This document shows positions 52,404 through 61,772 of a DNA stretch of 64,000 nucleotides, in pieces (position 1 is the first letter of the stretch; every line of letters begins with the position of its first letter). The notes beneath the pieces were generated by a model, which saw only the letters and a list, made by a program, of their open reading frames with translations, was not told the DNA's origin and did not search any database. The stretch comes from Roseococcus thiosulfatophilus (lineage in GTDB: Bacteria; Pseudomonadota; Alphaproteobacteria; Acetobacterales; Acetobacteraceae), in the NCBI RefSeq assembly GCF_017311575.1, contig NZ_JAFFQY010000033.1:186001-250000 (forward strand). Reading direction: 5' to 3'. The position numbers were made by a program, and so were the translations under genes.

Positions 52404-53076
52404 AGCGCTCCTCCAGCCAGGGGTCGGCGTTGTTGTGGTAGCCGCGCACCTCCCAGAAGCCCGGCCGGTCCTCGGCCAGGAGCTCGATGCGCGTCACCCA
52501 TTTGGCGCTTTTCCAGAAATAGTAACGGGGGATGACGATGCGCGCCGGGCCGCCATGCAGGCGGTCCAGCGGCGCGCCGTTCCAGCTATGGGCCACCAGC
52601 GCCTCCTCCGAGGCGAAGACCTCCAGCGGCACATTGGTGGTGTAGCCGTCATAGGAGTGGAAGACGACGAAGCGCGCCTCGGGCCTGGGGCGGGCCAGCA
52701 TGAGGATGTCGCGCGCCGCCACCCCCTTCCAGCGGTTGTCGTAGCGTGACCAGGCGGTGACGCAATGGATGTCGTTCACCCATTCCCGCTGCGGCAGGGA
52801 TTGGAAGGCGTCCCAATCCAGGGCCACCTTCTCCTCCACCAGACCTTCCACGCGCAGGCGCCAGCGCTCCGGCTTCACCTCCGGCTGCACGCCGAGGTCG
52901 AGCACCGGGAAGTCCTGCACCAGGCGCTGGCCGGGCGGCAGGCGCTGGGCCTGTGGGGTGCTGGTCTCACCGGTGAGCAGGCGGCCCTCGCGCGCCCATT
53001 GCTCCTTGGCGCGGACCAGTTTCTCGCGGAGCGCGCCGTGGAGCACGGCGTCATCGGTCACGGGTTGGTCAGCCAT
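52396..53076 (-). CDS. Sulfite-oxidase-fold molybdopterin-dependent oxidoreductase (YuiH-like)
   Basis: 226-residue molybdoenzyme of the COG2041 type. The cofactor-binding cysteine lies in NDIHCVTAWSRYDNRWKGV near residue 105; RYYFWKSAKWV and NADPWLEERY follow. No signal peptide, so cytoplasmic, unlike MsrP. Start ATG at 53076; upstream frame is not family-like. It overlaps the peroxidase gene, suggesting a shared redox task. MoaA of the same cofactor pathway is in the window. Confidence 0.85.
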   Translation of the reverse strand: MADQPVTDDAVLHGALREKLVRAKEQWAREGRLLTGETSTPQAQRLPPGQRLVQDFPVLDLGVQPEVKPERWRLRVEGLVEEKVALDWDAFQSLPQREWVNDIHCVTAWSRYDNRWKGVAARDILMLARPRPEARFVVFHSYDGYTTNVPLEVFASEEALVAHSWNGAPLDRLHGGPARIVIPRYYFWKSAKWVTRIELLAEDRPGFWEVRGYHNNADPWLEERYA

Positions 53077-53290
53077 GGCAGTTCCTTCGTGGGCGTCCTT
53101 CGCACGCCCCTCGGCGAAGCGGGCGCGACGCAATCATGGGTAGCAGAAAATACGGCCGCCACAATCCATTCCGAGGCATGCCGTCCGCATGGGATGATGG
53201 GGAGGTCAGGGCGATCGTGCCAGCCCCCCGAAACCCACAGGAAAGTCGCGCTGGGTTGCAGCCAAAGCCGCGCATCCGCATTTCCTGTTC

Positions 53291-53803
53291 ATGGGCACTC
53301 GAACCGAAGACCGCCTCCTCACCGGGGCGGAGCGCGACGCGGTGCGGCAGAGCCGCCACCCTGACATTCAATCCCTGGACCGGGACGCCGTCCTGGCGCT
53401 CGCCCGCCGGCTGCGCGAATACCGCGACAAGGCGCGCGATATCGCGCGGGACCGCCGGCGCAGCCAGCGCGGCAAGGCCGAGCCGCGCAGCGCCGGCCCC
53501 GCACCGGCCGAGGAGGGCATCCTGTTGAAGAAGCAGGTCTTCGCCGCGGCCATGAAGCGGGTGAACAGCCGCATCGCGGCCCTTCAGACGGGCGACAAGC
53601 GGGCGAAGACGACGGAGTTCCTGCGCGAGGCGCTGCAAAGGAAGAAGGCCGCCCCGCGCCATCACCCTAACCCCGGCGCCACGGCGCGCGAGGGCATGAA
53701 CCCGCTCGACGAAAAGCGGCAGATGACGGATGTGGACCCCCGCCAGGTGGGCAGCGTCTCGCAGCAGGTGAAGAACAACCAGGCCTCGCGCGACACGCGC
53801 TGA
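53291..53803 (+). CDS. Hypothetical charged protein
   Basis: 170 residues, very rich in Arg, Lys, Ala and Asp, predicted helical then disordered. The N-terminal LLTGAERDAVRQSRHPDIQSL resembles uncharacterised alphaproteobacterial proteins with a similar basic, helical layout. No membrane or signal segment. Converges with smpB; the shared hairpin at 53815-53842 lies between them. Confidence 0.55.
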   Translation: MGTRTEDRLLTGAERDAVRQSRHPDIQSLDRDAVLALARRLREYRDKARDIARDRRRSQRGKAEPRSAGPAPAEEGILLKKQVFAAAMKRVNSRIAALQTGDKRAKTTEFLREALQRKKAAPRHHPNPGATAREGMNPLDEKRQMTDVDPRQVGSVSQQVKNNQASRDTR

Positions 53804-53814
53804 GACCTGTCAGG

Positions 53815-53842
53815 GGGCGGGGGCTACTCCCCGCCCTTGTTT
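53815..53842 (+). terminator. Hairpin terminator between the charged protein gene and smpB
   Basis: GGGCGGGG (53815-53822) pairs with CCCCGCCC (53829-53836) over a six-base loop, followed by TTGTTT on the plus strand. It overlaps the smpB stop codon on the minus strand. Confidence 0.6.
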
Positions 53843-54321
53843 CGCATGAGACGCGCCTTGTCGCGCTGCCAGTCGCGCTTGGCGATGTCGGCGCGCTTGT
53901 CGTGCAGCTTCTTGCCGGTGGCGAGGCCGATCAGCACCTTGGCCCGTCCCTTGTCGTTGAAGCGGATTTCGAGCGGCACGATGGTGGCGCCTTCGCGCGT
54001 CGTGGCGCCCGTCAACTCCCGCACCTGCTTCTTGTGCAGCAACAGCTTGCGCGGACGCACGGGGTCCATCTTCGCCATGAAGCTGCCGGCTTGCCATTCG
54101 CCGATATGGCAGCCGAACAGGAACATCTCCCCCTCGCGCTCCCCGGCCCATGCCTCGCTCAGGCTGGCGCGGCCGGCGCGGAGGCTCTTCACCTCGGGCC
54201 CCAGCAGCACGAGGCCCGCCTCGATCACCTCGCCGATCTTGTAGTCGAAGCGCGCGCGACGGTTCAGCGCCGCGGTGCCGTGGCTGATCAGCGGTTTCTT
54301 GCGGGCCTCGGCGGCGGCCAT
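53824..54321 (-). CDS. smpB: SsrA-binding protein SmpB
   Basis: 165-residue trans-translation partner of tmRNA. N-terminal NRRARFDYKIGEVIEAGLVL, LGPEVKSLRAGRASLSEAW, and the basic C-terminal tail (KLHDKRADIAKRDWQRDKARLM, residues about 137-158). It starts on the last base of the dapA stop (TGATG). No tmRNA gene was seen in the window. Confidence 0.96.
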   Translation of the reverse strand: MAAAEARKKPLISHGTAALNRRARFDYKIGEVIEAGLVLLGPEVKSLRAGRASLSEAWAGEREGEMFLFGCHIGEWQAGSFMAKMDPVRPRKLLLHKKQVRELTGATTREGATIVPLEIRFNDKGRAKVLIGLATGKKLHDKRADIAKRDWQRDKARLMRNKGGE

Positions 54322-55202
54322 CAGTTCAGCAGCCCCGCGCCCCGCATCGCCTCCTCGACGCGCGTCGCCGTGCTCTCCGCGATGGGCGCCATGGGCGGGC
54401 GGCAGAAGGCGGTGCCGCGGCCCAGCAGGCTCGCCGCATACTTCACCGGCCCGGGCGAGGTCTCGCAGAACAGCGCGTCATGGACGGGCAGCAGGCGGTC
54501 CTGGATGGCCATGGCCTCGCAGACCTTGCCCTCGCGCCAGGCCTTCTGCATCTCGGCGCAGAGGCGGGGGGCGATGTTGCTGGTCACGCTGATGCAGCCA
54601 TGGCCGCCGGCGGCGTTGAAGGACAGCGCCGTGTGGTCCTCGCCCGAAAGCTGGATGAAGTCCGCCCCGCAGGTCGCGCGCTGGTGCAGCGGCCGCGCGA
54701 GGTTCGCCGTCGCGTCCTTCACGCCGACGATGTTGGGGTGCTTCGCCAGCCGGCCCATCGTCTCCGGCGTCATGTCAATCACCGAACGGCCGGGGATGTT
54801 GTAGATGAACATCGGGATGTCCACCGCATCCGCGATCATGGAGAAGTGCAGGAACATCCCCTCCTGCGTCGGCTTGTTGTAGTAGGGCGTGACCACGAGG
54901 ATCGCGTCCGCCCCCGCGCCCTTGGCGTGCTGCGCGAAATCCAGCGCCTCGGCCGTGCTGTTGCTGCCCGCGCCCGCCATCACGGGCACGCGGCCGCGCG
55001 CGGCCTCGATGCACAGCTCCACCACGCGTTTGTGCTCGGCATGCGACAGGGTCGGGCTTTCGCCCGTGGTGCCCACGGGGACGAGGCCTTCCGTGCCCTC
55101 GGCGATCTGCCATTCGACGAGGTCGCCGAAAGCGCGCTCATCCAGGCTGCCATCGGCGTGCATGGGGGTGATCAGGGCGGTGAATGAACCGGTGAAGCGC
55201 AT
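54321..55202 (-). CDS. dapA: 4-hydroxy-tetrahydrodipicolinate synthase
   Basis: 293-residue lysine/peptidoglycan precursor enzyme. The Schiff-base lysine lies in VGVKDATAN near residue 161, with [15 protein letters not shown] near residue 43, YNIPGRSV providing the catalytic Tyr, and the substrate region GCISVTSNI. Coupled to smpB by one overlapping base. Confidence 0.95.
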   Translation of the reverse strand: MRFTGSFTALITPMHADGSLDERAFGDLVEWQIAEGTEGLVPVGTTGESPTLSHAEHKRVVELCIEAARGRVPVMAGAGSNSTAEALDFAQHAKGAGADAILVVTPYYNKPTQEGMFLHFSMIADAVDIPMFIYNIPGRSVIDMTPETMGRLAKHPNIVGVKDATANLARPLHQRATCGADFIQLSGEDHTALSFNAAGGHGCISVTSNIAPRLCAEMQKAWREGKVCEAMAIQDRLLPVHDALFCETSPGPVKYAASLLGRGTAFCRPPMAPIAESTATRVEEAMRGAGLLN

Positions 55203-55310
55203 GTGGCGTTCCTCTCAGCCTCACACCTAATCCCGCGCGGCGCGCGTAACAAGGTTGGGCCGCGGCCATCGGCGGTGGAAGCGGGAGGCGCTTCGGGGGT
55301 AGAAGGGGGG

Positions 55311-57251
55311 ATGCGAAGGAATTTCCTGCTTCTCGGCCTGCTTCTTCCCACCATCCCCGGCCCGCTCTCCGCGCAGACGCGCGCCGAGACGGGCCGCCAG
55401 GCCATCGCCGCCGCGCAGGCGCAGCGCTGGGTGCAGGCGGAAGGCCTGGCCGCCCAGGCCGACCCCTTGGTGGCCAATCTGGTGCGGTGGATGCGGCTGA
55501 CCACGCGCGGCGCGCCGGCCAATGCGCGCGAGGTGGTGGAGTTCATCGCCACCTCGCCCGACTGGCCCATGCCGCTGACCCTGCGCCGCCGCGCCGAGGA
55601 GTTGCTGGCCACCGACCCCGATGACGCGCTGGCGCTGCGCCACTTCGAGAACAATTCCGCGCTGACGCTGGATGGCGCCACGCGCCACGTCACCGCCCTG
55701 CTCAACGCCGGCCGGCGCGACGCGGCCCTGGACGCCGCGACGCTCGCCTGGGCCGAGGACACCGATGGCGATGCGGCGGCGGAGGCCGCCTTCCTGGCGC
55801 GCGCCACCCCCCTGCTGGACGAATTGGCCCATGCGCGCCGCGCCGACCGGCTGGCCTTCGCGCGGGATTTCGCGGGGGTGCAGCGGCTGCTGCCCCTGCT
55901 CGATGCCCGGCACCGCGCCATCAACGAGCTGCGCCTCGCCTATTCCAATGGGCGCGACGCCGACCCGGCGGCCGCCGCGCGCGACGGCGCCGCCACGCTG
56001 GAGCGCGCGCGCATGCTGCGCCAGCGCGACGAGGACGCCGCGGCGGCGCAGGCCTGGGCCGCCGGCGCCGGGGCCCAGCGCGGGCTGGACCCCGATGCCC
56101 AGCGGGCCAGCTGGAACGAACGGCACATCCTGGTCCGCAAGCTGCTGCGCCTGGGCGAGCCGAACCTCGCCTACCAGGTGGCCGCGCAGCACGGCCAGAC
56201 CGAGCCCGGCATCGCCCGCCAGGAGGCCGAGTTCATGGCGGGCTTCGCGGCGCTGCGCTTCCTGAACGACCCCGCCCGCGCCCTGCCCCATTTCCAGCGC
56301 CTCCGCGCGGACAGCCAGAGCCCCATCACCAATGCGCGCGGCCTCTATTGGGAGGGCCGGGCCGAGCAGGATGCGGGCCGCGCCCGGGCGCGCTTCGCCG
56401 AGGCCGCCGCATTCCCGGTGACCTTCTACGGCCAGATGGCCTCGCTCGCCCTGGGCGAGACGCCGCAACAGCTCTCGGCGCGGATCAACGGCGTGGCGGC
56501 GCCGCAGGCCAGCGCGGCGCAATCCCGCGCCTTCCAGGCCAATGAATTGGTGCGGCTGATCTCGCTGCTGGGCGAGCTGGGCGAGGGCCGCCGCACCCGC
56601 CCCTTCCTGCTGCGGCTGGTGGACCTGCAATCGAGCCCGGCCGAATACGCGCTGACCGCAAGGCTCGCCATCGCCATCGGCCAGCCCGACCACGGCGTCT
56701 GGGTCACGCGCCGGGCCAGTTCCCAGGGTGCCATGCTGGTCCAGGAAGGCTGGCCCCGCCCCTTCCGCGCGCCGCCGAACCTGGCCGAACCCGCCCTGGT
56801 CTATGCCATCACCCGGCAGGAGAGCAATTTCGAGACGACGGCCGTCTCGCGCTCCAATGCGCGCGGCCTCATGCAGCTGCTGCCGGCCACGGCCCGCGAT
56901 GTCGCGCGGCGGCAGGGCATTCCGCACCAGCTCTCGCAGCTCATCAACGACCCGGAGCACAATCTCCGCCTGGGCTCGGCCTATATCCAGGAGAGGCTGG
57001 AACGCTTCGGCGGCGTGATGGTCTTCGCGGCGGCCGGATACAATGCGGGCTCGGGACGCGTGGACCAGTGGCTCGCCACCTATGGCGACCCGCGGCAGGG
57101 CGGCATCCGCATGCTGGATTGGATGGAGATGATCCCCTTCGCGGAGACGCGGAACTACGTGCAGCGCGTGGTGGAGAACGTCGCCGTCTATCGCGCCATG
57201 GACCCGGCCACCCGCGCCCTGCCCCACCCCATGGCCGAATGGCAGGCGTGA
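55311..57251 (+). CDS. Soluble lytic transglycosylase (Slt-like)
   Basis: 646-residue periplasmic murein hydrolase, from the ATG at 55311 (preceded by AGGGGGG). Signal peptide to about residue 21, a long helical superhelix (about 25-460), and a C-terminal SLT domain with the catalytic glutamate in ITRQESNFETTAVS, ARGLMQLLPATA and AAGYNAGSGRV. The stop overlaps the pgpA start (GTGA). Confidence 0.9.
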   Translation: MRRNFLLLGLLLPTIPGPLSAQTRAETGRQAIAAAQAQRWVQAEGLAAQADPLVANLVRWMRLTTRGAPANAREVVEFIATSPDWPMPLTLRRRAEELLATDPDDALALRHFENNSALTLDGATRHVTALLNAGRRDAALDAATLAWAEDTDGDAAAEAAFLARATPLLDELAHARRADRLAFARDFAGVQRLLPLLDARHRAINELRLAYSNGRDADPAAAARDGAATLERARMLRQRDEDAAAAQAWAAGAGAQRGLDPDAQRASWNERHILVRKLLRLGEPNLAYQVAAQHGQTEPGIARQEAEFMAGFAALRFLNDPARALPHFQRLRADSQSPITNARGLYWEGRAEQDAGRARARFAEAAAFPVTFYGQMASLALGETPQQLSARINGVAAPQASAAQSRAFQANELVRLISLLGELGEGRRTRPFLLRLVDLQSSPAEYALTARLAIAIGQPDHGVWVTRRASSQGAMLVQEGWPRPFRAPPNLAEPALVYAITRQESNFETTAVSRSNARGLMQLLPATARDVARRQGIPHQLSQLINDPEHNLRLGSAYIQERLERFGGVMVFAAAGYNAGSGRVDQWLATYGDPRQGGIRMLDWMEMIPFAETRNYVQRVVENVAVYRAMDPATRALPHPMAEWQA

Positions 57252-57679
57252 GCCCCTGGCCACGGCATGTCGCCTCGCTGGGCGGTGTGGGCTTCCTGCG
57301 GCCGGGGCCCGGCACCTGGGGCTCGGCCGTGGTGCTGCCGATGGCGCTGCTGCCGGGCTGGGTGGCGCTGGCCGCCTGCGCCGCCTTCACCGTGGCGGGC
57401 TTCTGGGCGCTGGCGCGGCTGCCCGAGGCGCGGGAAGACCCCTCCTGGGTGGTGGTGGATGAGGCGGCGGGCATGTCCCTCGCGCTGGTTTTCGCGGATG
57501 GGCTGCTGGGCGTGGTGCTGGCCTTCGCCTTGTTCCGCGCCTTCGACATCGGCAAGCCCGGCCCCGTGGGCTGGGCCGACCGCCGGCACGGCCCCTTCGG
57601 CGTGATGGCCGATGACCTGGTGGCGGGCGCCATGGCGGCCGTGATCCTGTTGCTGTTGCACCTGCTGTGGATGGGATGA
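57248..57679 (+). CDS. pgpA: Phosphatidylglycerophosphatase A
   Basis: 143-residue membrane phosphatase in phosphatidylglycerol synthesis. Family motifs: [12 protein letters not shown] near residue 20, [10 protein letters not shown] with acidic metal ligands near residue 74, [16 protein letters not shown] near residue 98, [10 protein letters not shown] near residue 125. Start GTG at 57248, overlapping the transglycosylase stop. Confidence 0.94.
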   Translation: MSPWPRHVASLGGVGFLRPGPGTWGSAVVLPMALLPGWVALAACAAFTVAGFWALARLPEAREDPSWVVVDEAAGMSLALVFADGLLGVVLAFALFRAFDIGKPGPVGWADRRHGPFGVMADDLVAGAMAAVILLLLHLLWMG

Positions 57680-58167
57680 TGCTGGACCAGGACATTCTGG
57701 ACGACGCCGCGCGGCTGCTGTCGGAACTGCAGGCCCAGGGCCTGAGGCTCGCGACGGCCGAGAGCTGCACGGGCGGGCTGATCGCGGCGGCGCTGACGGC
57801 GGTTCCGGGGTCCTCGGCCACGCTGCTCTGCGGCTTCGTCACCTATTCCAACGCGTCCAAGGCCGCGATGCTGGGGGTGGATCCGGGCGTGATCGCGGCC
57901 GAGGGCGCGGTCAGCGAGAGTGTGGCCCGCGCCATGGCCACCGGCGCGCAGTCCCGGTCCGGCGCGGACATGGCCGTGGCCTGCACCGGCGTGGCCGGCC
58001 CAGGTGGGGGCAGCGCCACGAAGCCCGTGGGCCTGGTGCACCTGGCCGTCGCGCGGGCGGGGGGCCAGGTGCTGCACCGCCGCTGCGTCTTCCCCGGCGA
58101 CCGCCAAGCGGTGCGCGCGGCGACGGTGCGCGAGGGCTTTGCCCTCATCCGGGCGGTGCGGAGCTGA
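57676..58167 (+). CDS. pncC: CinA C-terminal-type nicotinamide-nucleotide amidohydrolase
   Basis: 163-residue stand-alone CinA C-domain (PncC), deamidating NMN. Conserved [16 protein letters not shown] with the catalytic serine and Lys-like chemistry, and [20 protein letters not shown]. Starts at ATG 57676, within the pgpA stop; an adjacent ATG at 57679 is equally placed. Confidence 0.92.
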   Translation: MMLDQDILDDAARLLSELQAQGLRLATAESCTGGLIAAALTAVPGSSATLLCGFVTYSNASKAAMLGVDPGVIAAEGAVSESVARAMATGAQSRSGADMAVACTGVAGPGGGSATKPVGLVHLAVARAGGQVLHRRCVFPGDRQAVRAATVREGFALIRAVRS

Positions 58168-58257
58168 ACCTCGCCCGAGGTGCGAAGCGTATGGGCGTGG
58201 CGTTGCGGCTTTGCTAAGCTGGGAGGATGCAGTTGTTCCCCAGCGCCCGATGCCCCG

Positions 58258-59241
58258 ATGCCGGACGATGACGATGAGTGGGAGGTGCCCGACGCCTTCC
58301 AGCCCGACCCTGCCGAATTCGCCTTTCCCCTGCAGGAGCGCTTCGACAGCATCGTGACCGTGAAGGCCCAGGTGCCACCCGACGCCACCTCCGCCGCCGC
58401 GCTGGGGGTGGAACGCGAGGGCTCGGGCGTCTGGATCGACCAGGGCGGCCTGGTGCTGACCATGGGCTACCTGGTCATGGAGGCCGAGACCATCTGGCTG
58501 ACGGCCCATGATGGCCGCGTGGTCCAGGCCACCCCCATCGCGACGGATTTCGAGAGCGGCTTCGGCCTGGTGCAAGCGCTGGGCCGGCTGCCGGGCATTC
58601 CTGTGGCGCCGTTGGGGGATTCCGACGGGCTGAAATTCGGCACGAGCTGTGTGCTGGCCGCGGCCGGTGGGCGCGAACATGCGGTTGCCTGCACCATCGC
58701 CGCGCGCCAGCCCTTCGCCGGCTATTGGGAATACATGCTGGACAACGCCATCTTCACCGCCCCCGCGCACCCGCATTGGGGCGGGGCGGGGCTGTTCGGG
58801 CCGGATGGGCGGCTGGCCGGCATCGGCAGCCTGATCCTCCAGCAGGGGCAGCCGGGGGGGAAGCGGCTCGACCTCAACATGGTGGTGCCCATCAACGAGT
58901 TGCTGCCCATCCTGGAGACGCTGCGCCGCACGGGCCATTCCGGCCGCCCGGCGCGCCCCTGGCTCGGTCTCTACGCCACCGAGGACGAGGAGACGGTCGG
59001 CGTGGGCAGCCTCGCCAAGGGCGGCCCGGCCGAGCGCGCCGGGCTGCGCCCGCGTGACCGCATCCTGGCCGTGGATGGCCAGGCGGTGAATGACCTCGTC
59101 TCGCTCTGGACCGCGGTGCGGGCGGCGGGGCCGGCGGGGGCCGCGGTGAAACTCACGGTATCGCGCGGGCAGAAGCAGATGGACCTGTCCATCACCAGCA
59201 GCGACCGCGCCCGGCACCTGAAAGCGCCCCGCCTGCATTGA
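58258..59241 (+). CDS. HtrA/DegP-like PDZ protein lacking the catalytic triad
   Basis: 327 residues: a trypsin-like beta-barrel domain (about 30-210) and a C-terminal PDZ domain (about 235-315, WLGLYATEDEETVGV, GLRPRDRILAVDGQAVND). By eye alignment with DegP, the histidine of TNNHVV is replaced (TMGYLV), the aspartate of SDLAV is replaced (SGFGLV), and the serine motif GNSGGP reads HWGGAGL. It therefore looks inactive as a protease but may still bind proteins. The start ATG at 58258 gives a very acidic N-terminus PDDDDEWEV and no signal peptide. Confidence 0.75.
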   Translation: MPDDDDEWEVPDAFQPDPAEFAFPLQERFDSIVTVKAQVPPDATSAAALGVEREGSGVWIDQGGLVLTMGYLVMEAETIWLTAHDGRVVQATPIATDFESGFGLVQALGRLPGIPVAPLGDSDGLKFGTSCVLAAAGGREHAVACTIAARQPFAGYWEYMLDNAIFTAPAHPHWGGAGLFGPDGRLAGIGSLILQQGQPGGKRLDLNMVVPINELLPILETLRRTGHSGRPARPWLGLYATEDEETVGVGSLAKGGPAERAGLRPRDRILAVDGQAVNDLVSLWTAVRAAGPAGAAVKLTVSRGQKQMDLSITSSDRARHLKAPRLH

Positions 59242-59293
59242 CGGGCGCGCCCGTCGGGGGCGGAATGGCCCCCAACGGAAAAGGGGAAACGCC

Positions 59294-59596
59294 ATGGCCC
59301 GCATCGCGCTGGTGGTGGAATTCACGCTCAAGCCCGGGGCGCATGCCGCCTTCGACGCCGTCATCCGCGACCATGCCGCCGGAACCCTGGCCGATGAGCC
59401 GGGCTGCGAGCGCTTCGACGTGCTCCAGCCGCGCGGCAGCGACGGCCAGCCCGACCTGTCCCGCGTCGTCCTCTACGAGGTGTACGCGGATGACGCGGCC
59501 TTCCAGGCGCACACGGAGAACCCGCGCCTCGCCCGCACCCGCGCCGCCTATGCCGAGCTGATCGAAGCCCGGCGCATCCAGGTCTGCGCGCTGTGA
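59294..59596 (+). CDS. ABM-domain monooxygenase (putative quinol monooxygenase)
   Basis: 100-residue ferredoxin-like alpha+beta protein of the antibiotic biosynthesis monooxygenase family. It has LVVEFTLKPGAHAAF, GCERFDVLQP and LYEVYADDAAFQAHTENPR. The first gene of a coupled operon; its stop overlaps the next GTG. The substrate is unknown, but the neighbours suggest a role in a catabolic pathway. Confidence 0.85.
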   Translation: MARIALVVEFTLKPGAHAAFDAVIRDHAAGTLADEPGCERFDVLQPRGSDGQPDLSRVVLYEVYADDAAFQAHTENPRLARTRAAYAELIEARRIQVCAL

Positions 59597-60669
59597 CAAC
59601 CCTGCCACGAGGCGTGGTGGATGTGGACCTGCACCCCATGGTGCCGGGCCTCGCCGCGCTGGAACCCTTCCTGGACCCGCTCTGGCGCGACCAGATTTCG
59701 CAGCGCGGGATGGAAGGTTTCGACACGCAATCCTACCCGCCCAACGCCCCCAAGACGGTGCGCGCCGACTGGCGCCCCGCCGATGGGTCGAAGCCCGCCT
59801 GCACCATCGAGCAATTGCGCGCCCAGGTGTTGGAGCCCTGGGGAATTTCGCGCGGCATCGTCACACCCCTCTACGGGGTGCAACTGGTCTTCAACGAGGA
59901 CATGGCGGCGGGCTTCACCCGCGCGCTGAACGACTGGACGCGGGCGCGCTTCCTCGATGAGGACACCCGTCTCGCCGCCTCCATCATCCTGCCCATGTTC
60001 AATGCCGAGCACGCGGTGGCCGAGATCGAGCGCCTCGCCCCCGACCCCCGCTTCGTGCAGGCCATGGTGCTGGTGATGGGCGAGACGCCGCTCGGCCGGC
60101 GGCACAATTGGCCCATCTTCGAGGCGCTGGTGAAGCATGACCTGCCGCTGGCCATCCATGCGGGATCTTCCTGGCGCAACCCCGTGACGTCGCTCGGCTG
60201 GGCGTCCTGGTACATGGAGGACTACGCGGCCAACCAGCAGGCCTTCCAGTCCACCCTCGCCTCGCTGATCACCGAGGGCGTGTTTTCCAAGTTCCCCACG
60301 CTGAAGGTGGTGCTGCTGGAGTCAGGCGTCTCCTGGCTGCCAGCCTTCCTCTGGCGCCTGTCCAAGACCTGGAAGGGCGTGCGCTTCGAGGTGCCCTGGG
60401 TGGACCGCTCGCCCATCGAGATCGTGCGCGAGAATGTCCGGATGTCGGTGCAGCCCTTCGACGCACCGGAGGATGCGGAAACGGTGGACCGGCTGATGAA
60501 CCACCTGGGCTCGGACGAAATGCTGCTATGGTCCAGCGACTGGCCGCATTGGCAGTTCGACGGGCCGCCGCGCCTGCCGCCCGGCATCGGCCCCGAGCTG
60601 ATGCAAAAGATCTGCGTGGACAACGCCCGCGCCACCTACAGGCGCCTCGCCTGGGAGACCGTGCCATGA
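59593..60669 (+). CDS. Amidohydrolase family protein (ACMSD-like), first of two
   Basis: 358-residue TIM-barrel metal-dependent hydrolase/decarboxylase. The N-terminal metal motif reads VDVDLHPMV, a central histidine is in LAIHAGSSW, another acidic/His region in VVLLESGVSWLPAFLWRL, and the terminal metal ligand in LLWSSDWPHWQFD. Starts at GTG 59593. Paralogous to the next gene and overlapping it by 4 bp. Typical substrates in the family are aromatic ring-cleavage products or carboxylated aromatics. Confidence 0.88.
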   Translation: MTTLPRGVVDVDLHPMVPGLAALEPFLDPLWRDQISQRGMEGFDTQSYPPNAPKTVRADWRPADGSKPACTIEQLRAQVLEPWGISRGIVTPLYGVQLVFNEDMAAGFTRALNDWTRARFLDEDTRLAASIILPMFNAEHAVAEIERLAPDPRFVQAMVLVMGETPLGRRHNWPIFEALVKHDLPLAIHAGSSWRNPVTSLGWASWYMEDYAANQQAFQSTLASLITEGVFSKFPTLKVVLLESGVSWLPAFLWRLSKTWKGVRFEVPWVDRSPIEIVRENVRMSVQPFDAPEDAETVDRLMNHLGSDEMLLWSSDWPHWQFDGPPRLPPGIGPELMQKICVDNARATYRRLAWETVP

Positions 60670-61772
60670 ACGTGATCCGCCCCGAAGCCGCGCCTGGAAG
60701 GCCCCTCGCCGCCACGCAGGGCCTGGTGGATGTGGACATCCACCCCCGCGTGCGGTCCGTGAAGGATTTCGACCCCTACCTCTCGGCCGAGATGCGCCAT
60801 CGCCTGCACACCTATGGCAACCGGCCCCGCCACGGCTTCGTGAAGGGCACGCCTTATTTTAAGTCGCAGCCCCTGGCCTCGCGCCGCGATGCCTGGACGC
60901 CGGAAGGCGGCACCCCGGCCAGCGACCCGGCCTTCACCGCCACCCAGCACCTCGATTTCCACGGCGTGGATGTGGGCGTGCTGAACCCTCTCCAGCCCTC
61001 GGGCCAGGGGGACATGAACAACCCGTTCTCGGTGGCCATGGCCCATGCGGTGAATGAGTGGCAGCTCGACCAATGGATCGCGGTGGACGGGCGGCTGCGG
61101 GCCAGCGTGGTGGTTCCCTACGAGGACCCGGAGGCCAGCGCCGCCGAAATCCGCAAGCGCGCCGGCGACCCCCGCTTCTGCCAGGTGCTGCTGATGAGCC
61201 GCACCAGCCACCCGCTGGGCAACCCGAAATACTGGCCGATCTTCGAGGCGGCGCAGGAGGCGAACCTCCCCATCGGCATCCACGCCTTCGGCTACAGCGG
61301 CTGGCCCATGACCAATGGCGGCTGGCCCAGCTTCTACATCGAGGAGGTGAGCGAGCACGCCACCTCCTGCCAGTCGCTGGTCAACTCCATGGTGATCGAG
61401 GGCGTCTTCGAACGCTTCCGGCAGCTCAAGATCGTGCTGATCGAATGCGGTTTCGGCTGGCTGCCCTCCGTCGCCTGGCGGCTGGACAAGCACTGGCCCA
61501 CCCTGCGCGACGAGGTGCCGCACATGAAGCGCGCGCCGTCGGAGCAGATCCGCGAGCACATCTGGGTCAGCACCCAGCCCGTGGAGGAACCGCCCCGCCC
61601 CGAGCAGTTGCTGGACTGCATGGGCTGGATCGGCTGGGACAAGATCCTCTACGCGTCCGACTACCCCCACTGGGATTTCGACGACCCGCGCCACGCCATC
61701 CCCTCCTACATCCCGGAGGCCAAGCGCGCCGCGATCTATGGCGGCAATGCCCGCCGGGTCTACGGCTTCTGA
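60666..61772 (+). CDS. Amidohydrolase family protein (ACMSD-like), second of two
   Basis: 368-residue paralogue of the preceding gene: VDVDIHPRV at the N-terminus, IGIHAFGYSGWPM in the middle, KIVLIECGFGWLPSVAWRLDKHW, and ILYASDYPHWDFDDPR near the C-terminus. Metal ligands are kept. The ATG at 60666 overlaps the previous stop; the longer frame upstream is inside that gene. The paired genes suggest two subunits or two consecutive steps. Confidence 0.88.
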   Translation: MNVIRPEAAPGRPLAATQGLVDVDIHPRVRSVKDFDPYLSAEMRHRLHTYGNRPRHGFVKGTPYFKSQPLASRRDAWTPEGGTPASDPAFTATQHLDFHGVDVGVLNPLQPSGQGDMNNPFSVAMAHAVNEWQLDQWIAVDGRLRASVVVPYEDPEASAAEIRKRAGDPRFCQVLLMSRTSHPLGNPKYWPIFEAAQEANLPIGIHAFGYSGWPMTNGGWPSFYIEEVSEHATSCQSLVNSMVIEGVFERFRQLKIVLIECGFGWLPSVAWRLDKHWPTLRDEVPHMKRAPSEQIREHIWVSTQPVEEPPRPEQLLDCMGWIGWDKILYASDYPHWDFDDPRHAIPSYIPEAKRAAIYGGNARRVYGF

